From NCBI GenBank assembly GCA_937949615.1, contig CALEDQ010000003.1, positions 1-31,715 of the forward strand: a stretch of DNA of 31,715 nucleotides, given 5' to 3'. A program made the position numbers and the translations under genes. Shown here piece by piece: positions 1 through 8,074 of this stretch (its first letter is position 1; each line of letters opens with the position of its first letter). Below the pieces are notes generated by a model that searched no databases, was not told the DNA's origin, and saw nothing but the letters and a program-made list of their open reading frames with translations. The DNA is from an uncultured bacterium (GTDB taxonomy: Bacteria; Muiribacteriota; Ozemobacteria; Ozemobacterales; Ozemobacteraceae).

Positions 1-227
1 AAAAGCGCCAGCTGATGGAAACCCGCGAAAAGACCCGCACGGTTTTAAAGTCGATCAAGAACGACTCCTACTTTCGCGGTCACAAAAAAGGCAAGATCGA
101 GGGCAAGACCGAGGGTATGGCAGAAATCATTGCCCGGCTTCATAAGGGCGGCCGGTCTATTGAAGATATCGCCACCATGACCGGCCTCAGCCCCGAAGAA
201 ATCAAAAAGCTGCTCGCCACCGGCTGA
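1..227 (+). CDS. Partial protein: Rpn-nuclease-like C-terminal tail (5' end outside window)
   Basis: The frame is open from base 3 to the stop at 225-227, so the true start lies before the window; the ATG at 15 is probably internal. The visible residues (KRQLMETREK, then RGHKKGKIEGKTEG, then a short helical end with SPEEIKKLL) match the charged tail that follows the nuclease domain in Rpn (PD-(D/E)XK, recombination-promoting nuclease/transposase) proteins. No catalytic domain is visible. It is paralogous to the protein at 15119-15418: window bases 1-20 match 15156-15175 at 19 of 20 positions. Composition is GC-rich like the right half of the window. Family assignment rests only on the tail, so it is tentative. 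Confidence 0.6.
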   Translation, partial: KRQLMETREKTRTVLKSIKNDSYFRGHKKGKIEGKTEGMAEIIARLHKGGRSIEDIATMTGLSPEEIKKLLATG

Positions 228-288
228 ATCAGCAGAATTTGAGCTTGATTGCGCGTCGCCTGGCCTCGTTGATATGAGGGTATAAAAC

Positions 289-783
289 ATGAATGTAGAT
301 TATTCGAATTTAAGTGATTTTACAGCATGGACTTCTCTCGCGAGAGAAGTCGAACCTCTGTTCGGGCCGATGGCCGATGAACCCCTCTTCCAGGAAGCTA
401 TAAAAGAAGCTATTGCAGAAAAAAGAGCCTTTTGCATACGCGCGAGCGCTGATGAAAAAGATGCCAGTCTGAGCGGTGGCGTGGTTATCGCCGAAGAGGC
501 AAATGAAATTATCTGGCTGGCTGTCGCAGAGCGCTGTCGCGGCATGGGCTTCGGCAGGCAACTGCTTGAATTCGCCATCAGCCGGCTGAACCCGCAAAAA
601 AGCATATTCGTGCAGACTTTCGACCAGTCGGTTCCAGAAGGAACAGCCGCCCGGCGCCTGTATCTCGAATCCGGCTTCACCGACCTCAAAGACGGCGGCC
701 CAAACCCCGCCGGCATCCCAACCGTGATCATGGAATTGAATACCGTTTCCCCAAAGCCAGTTTTAGAAAAGCGCAGGCATTGA
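289..783 (+). CDS. GNAT-family N-acetyltransferase
   Basis: This is a 164-residue protein, the usual size of a single GNAT domain, which moves an acetyl group from acetyl-CoA to an amine; the substrate cannot be read from the sequence. The acetyl-CoA loop is visible as R84-G-M-G87-F-G89 (the R/Q-x-x-G-x-G/A signature), followed by a helix (RQLLEFAI), and the C-terminal part has the typical AARRLYLESGF segment. The N-terminal third is less typical. The start at 289 is supported by GAGGG at about 277-281, eight bases upstream. It lies in host-like composition just before the sharp drop in GC at about 790, so it is probably the last host gene before the defence island. Confidence 0.85.
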   Translation: MNVDYSNLSDFTAWTSLAREVEPLFGPMADEPLFQEAIKEAIAEKRAFCIRASADEKDASLSGGVVIAEEANEIIWLAVAERCRGMGFGRQLLEFAISRLNPQKSIFVQTFDQSVPEGTAARRLYLESGFTDLKDGGPNPAGIPTVIMELNTVSPKPVLEKRRH

Positions 784-1070
784 TTTTATCTTGTCGAAAA
801 GGCTACAGAACTATTACTATGGTCATCTCAATACAATGACCGAGAAAGGAGAGGATTGGGTAGGTGAAAGCAAAATAAAGACGAAGATTTGATATCTGCT
901 TTCTAAACATAGAAATCCTTAAACTAAAAATCTAAATGCTTTACCAAACAATATATGCCTTATTCGAATGAACCTAATTTTTTTATTGTTTCTGGTTCAT
1001 TTTGTGTGGATTTTAAATCATAAATGATTTAATTTTATGCCGGTCTGGTTGAAATGAATTGGAGATATAA
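784..1070. other. Gap at the left island boundary
   Basis: This 287-base stretch turns AT-rich within about 100 bases of the GNAT stop. It holds no convincing gene. From 782 one forward frame stays open for about 36 codons (including QNYYYGHLNTMTEKG) without a start codon or ribosome site, which may be a gene remnant. The right end carries the palindrome at 1013-1032 and the ribosome binding site GGAG just before the ATG at 1071. Confidence 0.5.
1013..1032. promoter_or_regulatory. 20-bp perfect inverted repeat, candidate operator
   Basis: TTAAATCA-TAAA-TGATTTAA is an 8-4-8 perfect palindrome about 40 bases before the start at 1071. Its position fits an operator or a promoter-proximal regulator site for the kinase/receiver pair. 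No clear -35/-10 pair could be placed with confidence beside it. In AT-rich DNA such palindromes also arise by chance. Confidence 0.4.
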
Positions 1071-3215
1071 ATGCCTACGTTCTCTTTTAAAGCAAAAAGT
1101 CATGTTTTGAGTCTTCTAGGGGATGAATTAATTGGGAGTGATATCCTTGCTATTTTCGAATTAGTAAAAAATTCATATGATGCTGGGGCAGAAGAAGTAA
1201 CTATCTTGCTTAAGGATTTGAATACTTCCAACCAACAAATCGTTGTAGAGGATGATGGATGCGGAATGTCTCTGGAAGACTTAAAGAGATCATGGCTTAA
1301 TATCGGGACAGATTTTAAGAGAGGCAAGAAAAAGGAGGCGCGTTTTAATAGAATTCCACTAGGTGAGAAAGGAGTAGGCCGTTTAGCAGCCCACAAGCTT
1401 GGAAAATGCATTTTACTTGAGACCAAAAAAGAAGATAGCAAATTGTCAAACAGATTTTTTATAAACTGGAAAAAAATGATTGATGAATCAGATTATATCG
1501 AAGATACAAAAGTTGAAATCGAGTCAGTTCTGGAAAATTTGTTTGAAAAGAAACATGGAACAAGAATTAGCATTTCCAAACTAAAAAAAGAATCATGGAC
1601 AAAGCGTGATCTTAGAGAGCTCGCAAGAAAAGTTTATTCGATAAAAAGTCCATTTAAAAGAATTGATAATTTCTCCGTAAAAATTATAGCTAATGATCAT
1701 CATCAAAAATGGTTTGAAGATGTAAAGGACGTTGAAGAAATCCTTAAAAGTTCAATTTATTATTTTGATTTCAAGATTGAACGAAATAAAAAAAGTAATT
1801 TTGCAAAATTTTCTTGGAATTACAATTTTTTTCCACCCAAAAATTTCAAACTAAAACCAGAAAAAAAAGCTTCGACTATTAAAAACAATCTGGCAAACAA
1901 AACTGTTCTAGCACTTAATATAAAAGACGAAAATAATCCTTTCGAAAAAAAAACAATGCATCTTTTAAACAAAGATTTGGAAGGCATTGGTGCTATTTGC
2001 GGTCGGTTTTATGTTTACAATTTGCTAGGTGTAATCTTAAAGTCTTTTGGGCAGACCAACGCCATTAAAACCTATGTTAAGGAAAATTGTGGTATAAAAG
2101 TTTTTCGAGATGGAATCAGAGTTTATAACTATGGTGAGCCAAATGATGATTGGTTGGGCTTGGACTTGTCCAGAGTACAAAGGCTCGGCAATCATTTTAG
2201 TAAGAACGTTGTTATTGGTGCAATTGATATTGGTCTTGAAGCAAGCCATTCTGGTTTGAAAGAAAAAACAAACAGAGAGGGTTTTGACGAAAATAATTAT
2301 TTCAATCGTTTTAAATACATTTGTCAAACAGCATTTGAATTTTTTGAAAAAATAGCTCAACCAAATAGAGATGCTTTAAAAGACTATTTGGACGATATAA
2401 AACCCGTGAAAAAAATTGGTTTGTCAGAAACAGTTCTTCAATTAAAGGAGAAGTTAAAAGAAAAAAAAATGGACCAAGAGTTTGCACCTCTAATTAAAAG
2501 AATTGAGCGGGATTATAATAACATGAGAGATGTTATGCTTAATTCAGGCATGGCAGGCTTGAATATCAGCATTGTTTTTCACGAAGTTGATCGAGAAATT
2601 AAATATATTGGCAAGGATTTAGAAACCAATAAAAAAACAGATGGGATTCGAGAAAGAGTCCAAAATTTATTGGCTTTGCTTGAGAATTTTTCGCCTCTTT
2701 TGAAGCAGAACAAGGTAAACTCCTTTTCTGCCAAATCTCTTGTTGAAAAAGCTGAAATTATTAACCATTTCAGACTTGAATTTCATAAAATTAAATTTTC
2801 AAGTTCATTAACTTCAGATTCATCTAAAGACTTTTTAATTCAAGGGCCTGGGAATTTAATTGTTAGTTCAATTTCTAATATTATTGACAACGCTATTTAT
2901 TGGACGGGAGCAAAAAGAGATCTATCGGGGCAAAAATTCGTATCTCAAATTTATGTCGATGCTGATTTGGAAAATTTTAGTGGTCCAGCGATAATTATTG
3001 CAGACAATGGGGATGGTTTTAACTTGGAACCGGAAGATTTAGTTTTACCATTCAGAACTACCAAACCCGGGGGAATGGGGCTTGGGTTATATTTTGCAAA
3101 TTTGGTTTTTGAAATGATTGGCGGAAAAATTGAATTTCCTGACAGAGATGAAATCAATCTCTCTGAAGAATTAAGTGGTGCAATTGTTGCTCTTGTTTTT
3201 CCTAGGAGGCAGTAA
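1071..3215 (+). CDS. Hsp90/MutL-type GHKL ATPase fused to a histidine-kinase-like module
   Basis: This 714-residue protein carries two Bergerat-fold ATPase domains. The N-terminal one resembles Hsp90/MutL ATPases: N-box E30-LVK-N34 then SYDAGA, E60DDGCGM66, and the lid motif GEKGVGRLAAHKLG at 98-111. After a middle region of about 300 residues comes a helical segment with FHE at 503-505 (H504), placed as the phospho-acceptor in a DHp domain. A second, kinase-type ATPase follows: N-box S602NIIDNA608, ADNGDGF 644-650, and GMGLGL 668-673. GGAG seven bases before the ATG supports the start. AGGAGG near its 3' end serves the next gene, two bases downstream, which encodes a receiver-domain partner. 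The gene is strikingly AT-rich (17 of 60 G/C in 1861-1920), suggesting transfer. Inference: the N-terminal ATPase is the sensor and the C-terminal kinase the signalling output. The ligand and the biological trigger are unknown. Confidence 0.85.
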   Translation: MPTFSFKAKSHVLSLLGDELIGSDILAIFELVKNSYDAGAEEVTILLKDLNTSNQQIVVEDDGCGMSLEDLKRSWLNIGTDFKRGKKKEARFNRIPLGEKGVGRLAAHKLGKCILLETKKEDSKLSNRFFINWKKMIDESDYIEDTKVEIESVLENLFEKKHGTRISISKLKKESWTKRDLRELARKVYSIKSPFKRIDNFSVKIIANDHHQKWFEDVKDVEEILKSSIYYFDFKIERNKKSNFAKFSWNYNFFPPKNFKLKPEKKASTIKNNLANKTVLALNIKDENNPFEKKTMHLLNKDLEGIGAICGRFYVYNLLGVILKSFGQTNAIKTYVKENCGIKVFRDGIRVYNYGEPNDDWLGLDLSRVQRLGNHFSKNVVIGAIDIGLEASHSGLKEKTNREGFDENNYFNRFKYICQTAFEFFEKIAQPNRDALKDYLDDIKPVKKIGLSETVLQLKEKLKEKKMDQEFAPLIKRIERDYNNMRDVMLNSGMAGLNISIVFHEVDREIKYIGKDLETNKKTDGIRERVQNLLALLENFSPLLKQNKVNSFSAKSLVEKAEIINHFRLEFHKIKFSSSLTSDSSKDFLIQGPGNLIVSSISNIIDNAIYWTGAKRDLSGQKFVSQIYVDADLENFSGPAIIIADNGDGFNLEPEDLVLPFRTTKPGGMGLGLYFANLVFEMIGGKIEFPDRDEINLSEELSGAIVALVFPRRQ

Positions 3216-3217
3216 CT

Positions 3218-4501
3218 ATGCTACAATCCAATAATAAGATAGTTATAATTGACAACGAACCAACAGAATTGATTGAACTTGGAAAGGCTTTTTTGGAGAT
3301 TGGATTAGCGTGCAAAACTTTTGAATACGATCAATTTTTCAGCCCCCCATTAGAAGATGTCAGGATTGCGTTTTTCGATATCAAATTAAACCCAGGTGGT
3401 GGTGAAAGTGAAGAGCAGACATTTTCTAATCTTGTAGATGCGATCAAATTATACATAAGTCCAAATAATCCTCCTTTTGCTCTTGTTTTTTGGACTACAA
3501 ACAAAAATTTGATTCTTGGCTTTAAAAAATTCATTCTAGAAAGAAAAATTGATTTGCCTTCGCCATTTTTTATAGATTGTATAGATAAGGCAGAAATAAA
3601 AGAGCCTTCAATACTGACAGAGAAATTGCAAAGAATTTTCAATGAGCCGAGTATAAAGCTACTATTTGATTTCGAAACCAAGGCACAAATTGCCGCATCA
3701 AAAACAGTCGATAGAATTTTTAAAATAATACCTTCTGACGATTTGTGGTCTGAAAGTGGTTCTTTTTGTGGCAACTTTGTTAAAGTGTTTTCAAAGATAG
3801 CCTCTCAAACATTAGGTTTTGAAAGTGCCAAAGAAAATACCAGCAGAGCAGTTTACGAGGCTCTTTTACCCATCTTGTTTCATGACTTTTTTAGTTTAGA
3901 AACTTCTGACGCTTGGAAGGACAATCTGGGGCCTTTAAAGTCTGCAAAAAAAGCAATTGATTTATCTTATCCAGAAGAGTTTGATCAAAGTAAACTAAAT
4001 TCTATTTTTCATATTGATGAAAGTAAAAGCATTCCCAAAAACAGCCGGGGTGCTGCAATATTACTAACTTTGCAGGATGAAGACTTTAGAAAAAGCTTCA
4101 ATATTGCTTTCCAAGACTGGTTTAGCAGGTTTCTTCCTGGGCTAACAACTGATGATCGCAAAGCTAGTAAGTTGATTGCTGTTGAAATAAGTTCGTCTTG
4201 CGATTTTGCTCAGAAAAAGCCTCGAATCCATAAATATATGTTAGGAGTCTTGCTTGAGGAATCAAGCTTTAATAATTTAGATGAAAAAAAAGCTCCCCAA
4301 AATTTACTAGAATTAGATGGTTATTATTATATCCAAAATAAAAAATATAAGATCTGTTTGAATCTGAACTATGTATCTTCTCTTGATTTAATTATTGAAA
4401 AGCTCAATAATACATTATTTTCTTTTAAAAAAGAAATGGTGGATTTGATTGGGAACCGTTATGCAAATCATGTTTCAAGGATTGGAATTACAAGTTTTTA
4501 G
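3218..4501 (+). CDS. Receiver-domain protein with unassigned C-terminal region, partner of the upstream kinase
   Basis: This is a 427-residue protein. Residues 7-130 form a receiver-like domain: the acidic site IIDNEP (D12), the phospho-acceptor strand IAFFD (D54), the W-T-T switch strand (W92, T93, T94) and a candidate conserved lysine, K124. Residues 130-427 match no output domain I know; there is no helix-turn-helix, and the most distinctive motif is SSCDFAQKK (C328, D329, Q332). The start follows AGGAGG inside the end of the upstream gene, with a two-base gap, so the two are translationally coupled. The C-terminal half is probably the effector, activated by phosphotransfer from H504 of the partner; this is inference. 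After the TAG stop the same frame stays open for 29 more codons (4502-4588). AT-rich like its partner. Confidence 0.8.
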   Translation: MLQSNNKIVIIDNEPTELIELGKAFLEIGLACKTFEYDQFFSPPLEDVRIAFFDIKLNPGGGESEEQTFSNLVDAIKLYISPNNPPFALVFWTTNKNLILGFKKFILERKIDLPSPFFIDCIDKAEIKEPSILTEKLQRIFNEPSIKLLFDFETKAQIAASKTVDRIFKIIPSDDLWSESGSFCGNFVKVFSKIASQTLGFESAKENTSRAVYEALLPILFHDFFSLETSDAWKDNLGPLKSAKKAIDLSYPEEFDQSKLNSIFHIDESKSIPKNSRGAAILLTLQDEDFRKSFNIAFQDWFSRFLPGLTTDDRKASKLIAVEISSSCDFAQKKPRIHKYMLGVLLEESSFNNLDEKKAPQNLLELDGYYYIQNKKYKICLNLNYVSSLDLIIEKLNNTLFSFKKEMVDLIGNRYANHVSRIGITSF

Positions 4502-4642
4502 ATTCAATGTTTTCCTTTACTTAAAAATACAAATAATACTACTGCTGAAGAAATTGCTTATGCATGCCTTATAAGAGATATTGTTGAATGAGTTTCGTGG
4601 CAATTATTGAAATATAAGACAAATAAAGTGCTGCCAAAAAAC
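4502..4642. other. Gap between the kinase/receiver pair and the methyltransferase operon
   Basis: This stretch holds the in-frame open extension of the receiver gene (4502-4588, stop TGA 4589-4591). A weak promoter-like pair is TTGCTT at 4554-4559 and GATATT at 4577-4582 with 17 bases between. The alternative TTG (4607) and GTG (4628) starts of the methyltransferase also lie here. AT-rich composition continues to about the methyltransferase start, so the boundary between the two cassettes is here. Confidence 0.4.
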
Positions 4643-6169
4643 ATGGGAAAAAAAATATATCCTGTTATTGATTTATTTGCGGGTCCTGGAGGGCTTGGAG
4701 AAGGTTTTTCTGTAATCAGGAGCCGGGCGAAAACGCCTGTTTTTTTGCCTGTTGCTTCTTTTGAATGTGATCAGTATGCACATCAAACTCTCCGACTCCG
4801 GCATTTTTTTAGGCTTTTTGATCTGAATACGCCGCTTGAATATTATCAATACCTTGCAGGAAAGATTACGCTGGCAGAACTGGCCGGAGCTTACCCCTTT
4901 CAATGGGAAGAGGCCAATTTATCGGCATGCAGGGCCACCCTCGGAAAAGAAGAAACACATGAGGCTGTGAAGAAGCTTATTAACGACAGGTTGAAGGGGC
5001 AGAGAAAGTGGGTTCTGGTCGGAGGGCCGCCATGTCAGGCTTATTCGCTTGTCGGCAGATCCCGCCGAGCCCAGGATCCTGATTTTGAGCAGGATGAAAA
5101 GCAGCTGCTTTACAGAGAGTACCTGAAAATAATTGCTGATCACCAGCCGCCGGTTTTCGTCATGGAAAATGTAAAAGGGCTGCTTTCGGCAAAATTGAAA
5201 GGTGAATCTATCCTTCAGAAAATTCTGCGGGATCTTGCCAGGCCGGAAATAGCTTTGGAAAAGAAAGATAACGGTCTTAAATACAGGCTTTACTCTTTGT
5301 CGCAGGAAGGCGCATACGCTGAAGATACTGATCCCTCATCTTTCATTGTAAGAGCTGAAGAGTACGGGGTTCCCCAGGCCCGCCACAGAATGTTTATTCT
5401 GGGAATACGCTCTGATCTGAAAGTTGAACCAGAGATTCTCGAAAAGCAGACTGCCCCGACTGTTGAAGATGTTATTGGTAGTCTGCCGCGCGTAAGAAGC
5501 GGTATTTCTGGTGGTCCTGATACGCAGGAAAGATGGGAAAAGCTGATAAGAAAGATTGTTGCAGATCAATGGTTTAAGAATTCTGCAGCAGCAGACGAAG
5601 ATTTCGACTCTGTTGTGAAAAAACTGTTCAATGACAGCGTGATTTTTCCGACAAGCCGCATTTCTGGTTTTTACAAGAAGCCTGTTACAATGCTGGATTG
5701 GTTTTTTGATGAGCGATTACCGGTCCTAACCGGTCATGAGTCAAGATCTCATATGGAATCTGACATCGGGCGTTACCTGTTTGCTGCAACTTTTGCTTAT
5801 GCAAGAGGAGTTTCACCAAAACTCTCTGATTTTCCCAGAGCGATACTGCCGCATCATAAAAATGTTGAAGAGGGCCGAACGGGAAAAATGTTTTCAGACC
5901 GCTTTCGCGTACAGCTGCGCAATCGCTTTTCAACAACTGTTACTTCTCATATTTCAAAAGATGGCCATTATTTTATTCATTATGATCCGGTGCAGTGCCG
6001 GAGTCTGACAGTAAGAGAAGCTGCGCGGCTGCAGACATTTCCGGATAATTATCATTTTGAAGGGCCGCGCACAGCTCAGTATCATCAGGTCGGGAATGCT
6101 GTACCGCCTTATCTTGCAGCAAAAATAGCGAGAGTTGTTGAGAAGATACTCGCGGGGATGGATGATTGA
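4643..6169 (+). CDS. DNA (cytosine-5) methyltransferase
   Basis: This enzyme transfers a methyl group from S-adenosylmethionine to C5 of cytosine in a specific DNA site. With the start at 4643 (508 residues) the class motifs are in order: I, IDLFAGPGG (9-17); IV, GPPCQ with catalytic C131; VI, E175-N-V; VIII, QARHR (245-249); X, QVGNAVPP (482-489). The stretch of about 220 residues between VIII and X contains the target recognition domain, so the recognised site cannot be read directly. ATG 4643 gives an N-terminus that fits homologues, but no ribosome site is clear; in-frame TTG 4607 and GTG 4628 are alternatives. It heads a tightly packed operon with a Vsr gene directly after it, as expected for a cytosine methyltransferase. 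Its G/C content is higher than in the preceding pair. Confidence 0.93.
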   Translation: MGKKIYPVIDLFAGPGGLGEGFSVIRSRAKTPVFLPVASFECDQYAHQTLRLRHFFRLFDLNTPLEYYQYLAGKITLAELAGAYPFQWEEANLSACRATLGKEETHEAVKKLINDRLKGQRKWVLVGGPPCQAYSLVGRSRRAQDPDFEQDEKQLLYREYLKIIADHQPPVFVMENVKGLLSAKLKGESILQKILRDLARPEIALEKKDNGLKYRLYSLSQEGAYAEDTDPSSFIVRAEEYGVPQARHRMFILGIRSDLKVEPEILEKQTAPTVEDVIGSLPRVRSGISGGPDTQERWEKLIRKIVADQWFKNSAAADEDFDSVVKKLFNDSVIFPTSRISGFYKKPVTMLDWFFDERLPVLTGHESRSHMESDIGRYLFAATFAYARGVSPKLSDFPRAILPHHKNVEEGRTGKMFSDRFRVQLRNRFSTTVTSHISKDGHYFIHYDPVQCRSLTVREAARLQTFPDNYHFEGPRTAQYHQVGNAVPPYLAAKIARVVEKILAGMDD

Positions 6170-6170
6170 A

Positions 6171-6599
6171 ATGATTGATTCATTGACAGCCGAAAAACGC
6201 AGCTGGAACATGTCAAGAATAAAAGGTAAAAATACCAGGCCGGAGCTGCTGCTTAGATCATTGCTTCATAATGCAGGCTTTCGCTTCAGGCTGCATCCTG
6301 AAAACCTTCCAGGAAAGCCGGATATTGTTCTGCCGCGTTACAAGACAGTGGTTTTTGTGAATGGTTGCTTCTGGCACCGCCACGAAAACTGCAGATTTGC
6401 ATATTTTCCCAAATCAAGGCAGGAATTCTGGCTGGAAAAATTTAAAGCTACAGTTCTGCGCGATGAAAATAAAAAGCAGCTGCTGATTGCAGAGGGCTGG
6501 CATGTTACGACTGTATGGGAATGCGAACTGAAGAAAAACTCGGCAGTTGTTGCAGAAAAATTGATTTCTTATCTGGAGGCTCTGGAGGAAAAAGCATAA
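6171..6599 (+). CDS. vsr: Very short patch repair endonuclease (Vsr)
   Basis: Vsr nicks DNA 5' of the T in T:G mismatches left by deamination of 5-methylcytosine, so it normally accompanies a cytosine-5 methyltransferase, as here. The 142-residue protein has the family layout: RSWNMSRIKGKNTRPE at the N-terminus (E25), LPGKPD with D51 at the Mg-binding position, and NGCFWHRHENC at 64-74 with H69 and zinc-site cysteines, then EFWLEKF and a late W-E-C. Asn64 occupies the place of the E. coli active-site His64. The preceding gene ends at 6169, so the two abut; ATG 6162 is an alternative start overlapping it by eight bases. The stop overlaps the next start as TAATG. Confidence 0.92.
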   Translation: MIDSLTAEKRSWNMSRIKGKNTRPELLLRSLLHNAGFRFRLHPENLPGKPDIVLPRYKTVVFVNGCFWHRHENCRFAYFPKSRQEFWLEKFKATVLRDENKKQLLIAEGWHVTTVWECELKKNSAVVAEKLISYLEALEEKA

Positions 6600-8074
6600 T
6601 GTCAAAGTCTTTAAAATTACCGCCAAGAGCCTCATCTCTTTCAGAGTCAATGCGCGATATCGGTTATTCTCTTGCTACAGCAGTAGCAGACATCATTGAC
6701 AACAGTATAACAGCAGATGCTTCTGAAATTGATGTGTTCTGCGATCTTACACAGGAAAGTCCGACTCTTGCTATTGTGGACAACGGACATGGAATGAGGC
6801 AAAAAGAGCTTCTGGAAGCGATGCGGCATGGTGCAGCCAACCCGAAGCAGGAGCGATCGCCCAATGACCTTGGCCGCTTTGGACTTGGCTTGAAAACGGC
6901 ATCTTTTTCTCAGTGTCGCCAACTGACTGTCGCCAGTTCAAAAGAAGGGTTACTGTGCGGTGCAGAATGGGATCTTGACGTTGTCAGCCATAAAGATGAA
7001 TGGGTTCTGTCTGTTCTTGACAAAAACGAAGTTATGGAATTGCCATATTTTGATAAGCTTTCTAAAACAGGAACCATCGTAGTCTGGAGGAAACTTGACA
7101 GGCTTTTTGAGGACCATTCCGGGCAAAAACGCGATGAAATTGTAAATGAAAAACTGGATCTTGTTGAGAAGCATCTTTCACTTGTTTTTCACAGGTTTTT
7201 ATCTGGTGAGGTAAAGGGACGGCAGAAAATTATAATTCGTATAAACTGTCATCCGGTTGCAGCATTTGATCCCTTCTGCAGAAAAAACAAGGCAACCAGG
7301 CTGCTTCCTGAAGAAATTGTAAGAGTTGATGGCAAAGACGTGATCATTCAGCCATACATTCTTCCACACCACAGCCGGCTTACCGCGGCAGAGTATGATT
7401 TTTATGAAAACCGCAGCAGCTTTGTTTCCTTTCAGGGAGCATATATATACAGAAACTGCCGGTTGATGGCATGGGGTGATTGGTTTCGTCTTGTTCCAAA
7501 GGGTGAGGCAACAAAACTTGCCCGTGTACAGATAGATTTTCCCAATTCACTTGATGAAAACTGGACTATTGATATCAAAAAATCCAGAGCTCATCCTCCG
7601 CATGCAGTCAGAGAACGCTTTAAGCAGATAATTGCCAGAATTGCAGAAAACAGCATAAGAGTTCACCGCGGTCGTGGTCAGAAACTGTTTGAAGAAATTA
7701 CTGCACCCGTATGGGAAAGATATGCTGACCATGGAAAAGTGCGTTTTGAGCTGAACCAGGAACATCCGATGCTTGTTGTTCTCAAAAACAGTCTTTCAGA
7801 AAAACAGGCTGCTGATCTTGAAAGTTATCTGCATTCGGTTGTTTCTGCGCTTCCTGTGGAGATGATATATTCTGACTATTCAACTGCCCCGAGAGAATTT
7901 GAGCAGAGCAGTATGGACAAAAGCGAAGTAATTGAGCGCCTGCAAAGTCTGAAAGAAATGATGTTTGATAATATTGCTGCAGACAAGAAAGTTTTCAGAG
8001 CTCTGGCAGTATCAACACGCATGTTTGAAAAATACCAGGATATTCTGGATAAATTTATTGAGGATGAACTATGA
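6599..8074 (+). CDS. MORC/MutL-like GHKL ATPase of a restriction-conflict operon
   Basis: This is a 491-residue protein with an N-terminal Bergerat-fold ATPase: N-box D31-I-I-D34-N35, the metal/adenine motif V60DNGHGM66, and the lid DLGRFGLGLKTASF at 90-103. The C-terminal half contains a fold like the S5 transducer region of MutL/MORC proteins (DENWTIDIKKSRAHPP). Known context: Iyer, Abhiman and Aravind (2008) described prokaryotic MORC-type ATPases next to Z1 helicases, methyltransferases and nuclease-fold proteins. The order here fits that. The start at 6599 overlaps the Vsr stop (TAATG) and is preceded by GGAGG; an upstream extension to 6515 would overlap vsr and is rejected. Its stop overlaps the Z1 start as ATGA. 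It probably forms an ATP-driven clamp; the substrate is unknown. Confidence 0.88.
   Translation: MSKSLKLPPRASSLSESMRDIGYSLATAVADIIDNSITADASEIDVFCDLTQESPTLAIVDNGHGMRQKELLEAMRHGAANPKQERSPNDLGRFGLGLKTASFSQCRQLTVASSKEGLLCGAEWDLDVVSHKDEWVLSVLDKNEVMELPYFDKLSKTGTIVVWRKLDRLFEDHSGQKRDEIVNEKLDLVEKHLSLVFHRFLSGEVKGRQKIIIRINCHPVAAFDPFCRKNKATRLLPEEIVRVDGKDVIIQPYILPHHSRLTAAEYDFYENRSSFVSFQGAYIYRNCRLMAWGDWFRLVPKGEATKLARVQIDFPNSLDENWTIDIKKSRAHPPHAVRERFKQIIARIAENSIRVHRGRGQKLFEEITAPVWERYADHGKVRFELNQEHPMLVVLKNSLSEKQAADLESYLHSVVSALPVEMIYSDYSTAPREFEQSSMDKSEVIERLQSLKEMMFDNIAADKKVFRALAVSTRMFEKYQDILDKFIEDEL

Noticed and set aside
6515..6598. Longer N-terminus for the GHKL ATPase gene
   Set aside because: It would overlap vsr by 85 bases, while the ATG at 6599 has a good ribosome site and overlaps the vsr stop by one base, as elsewhere in the operon.
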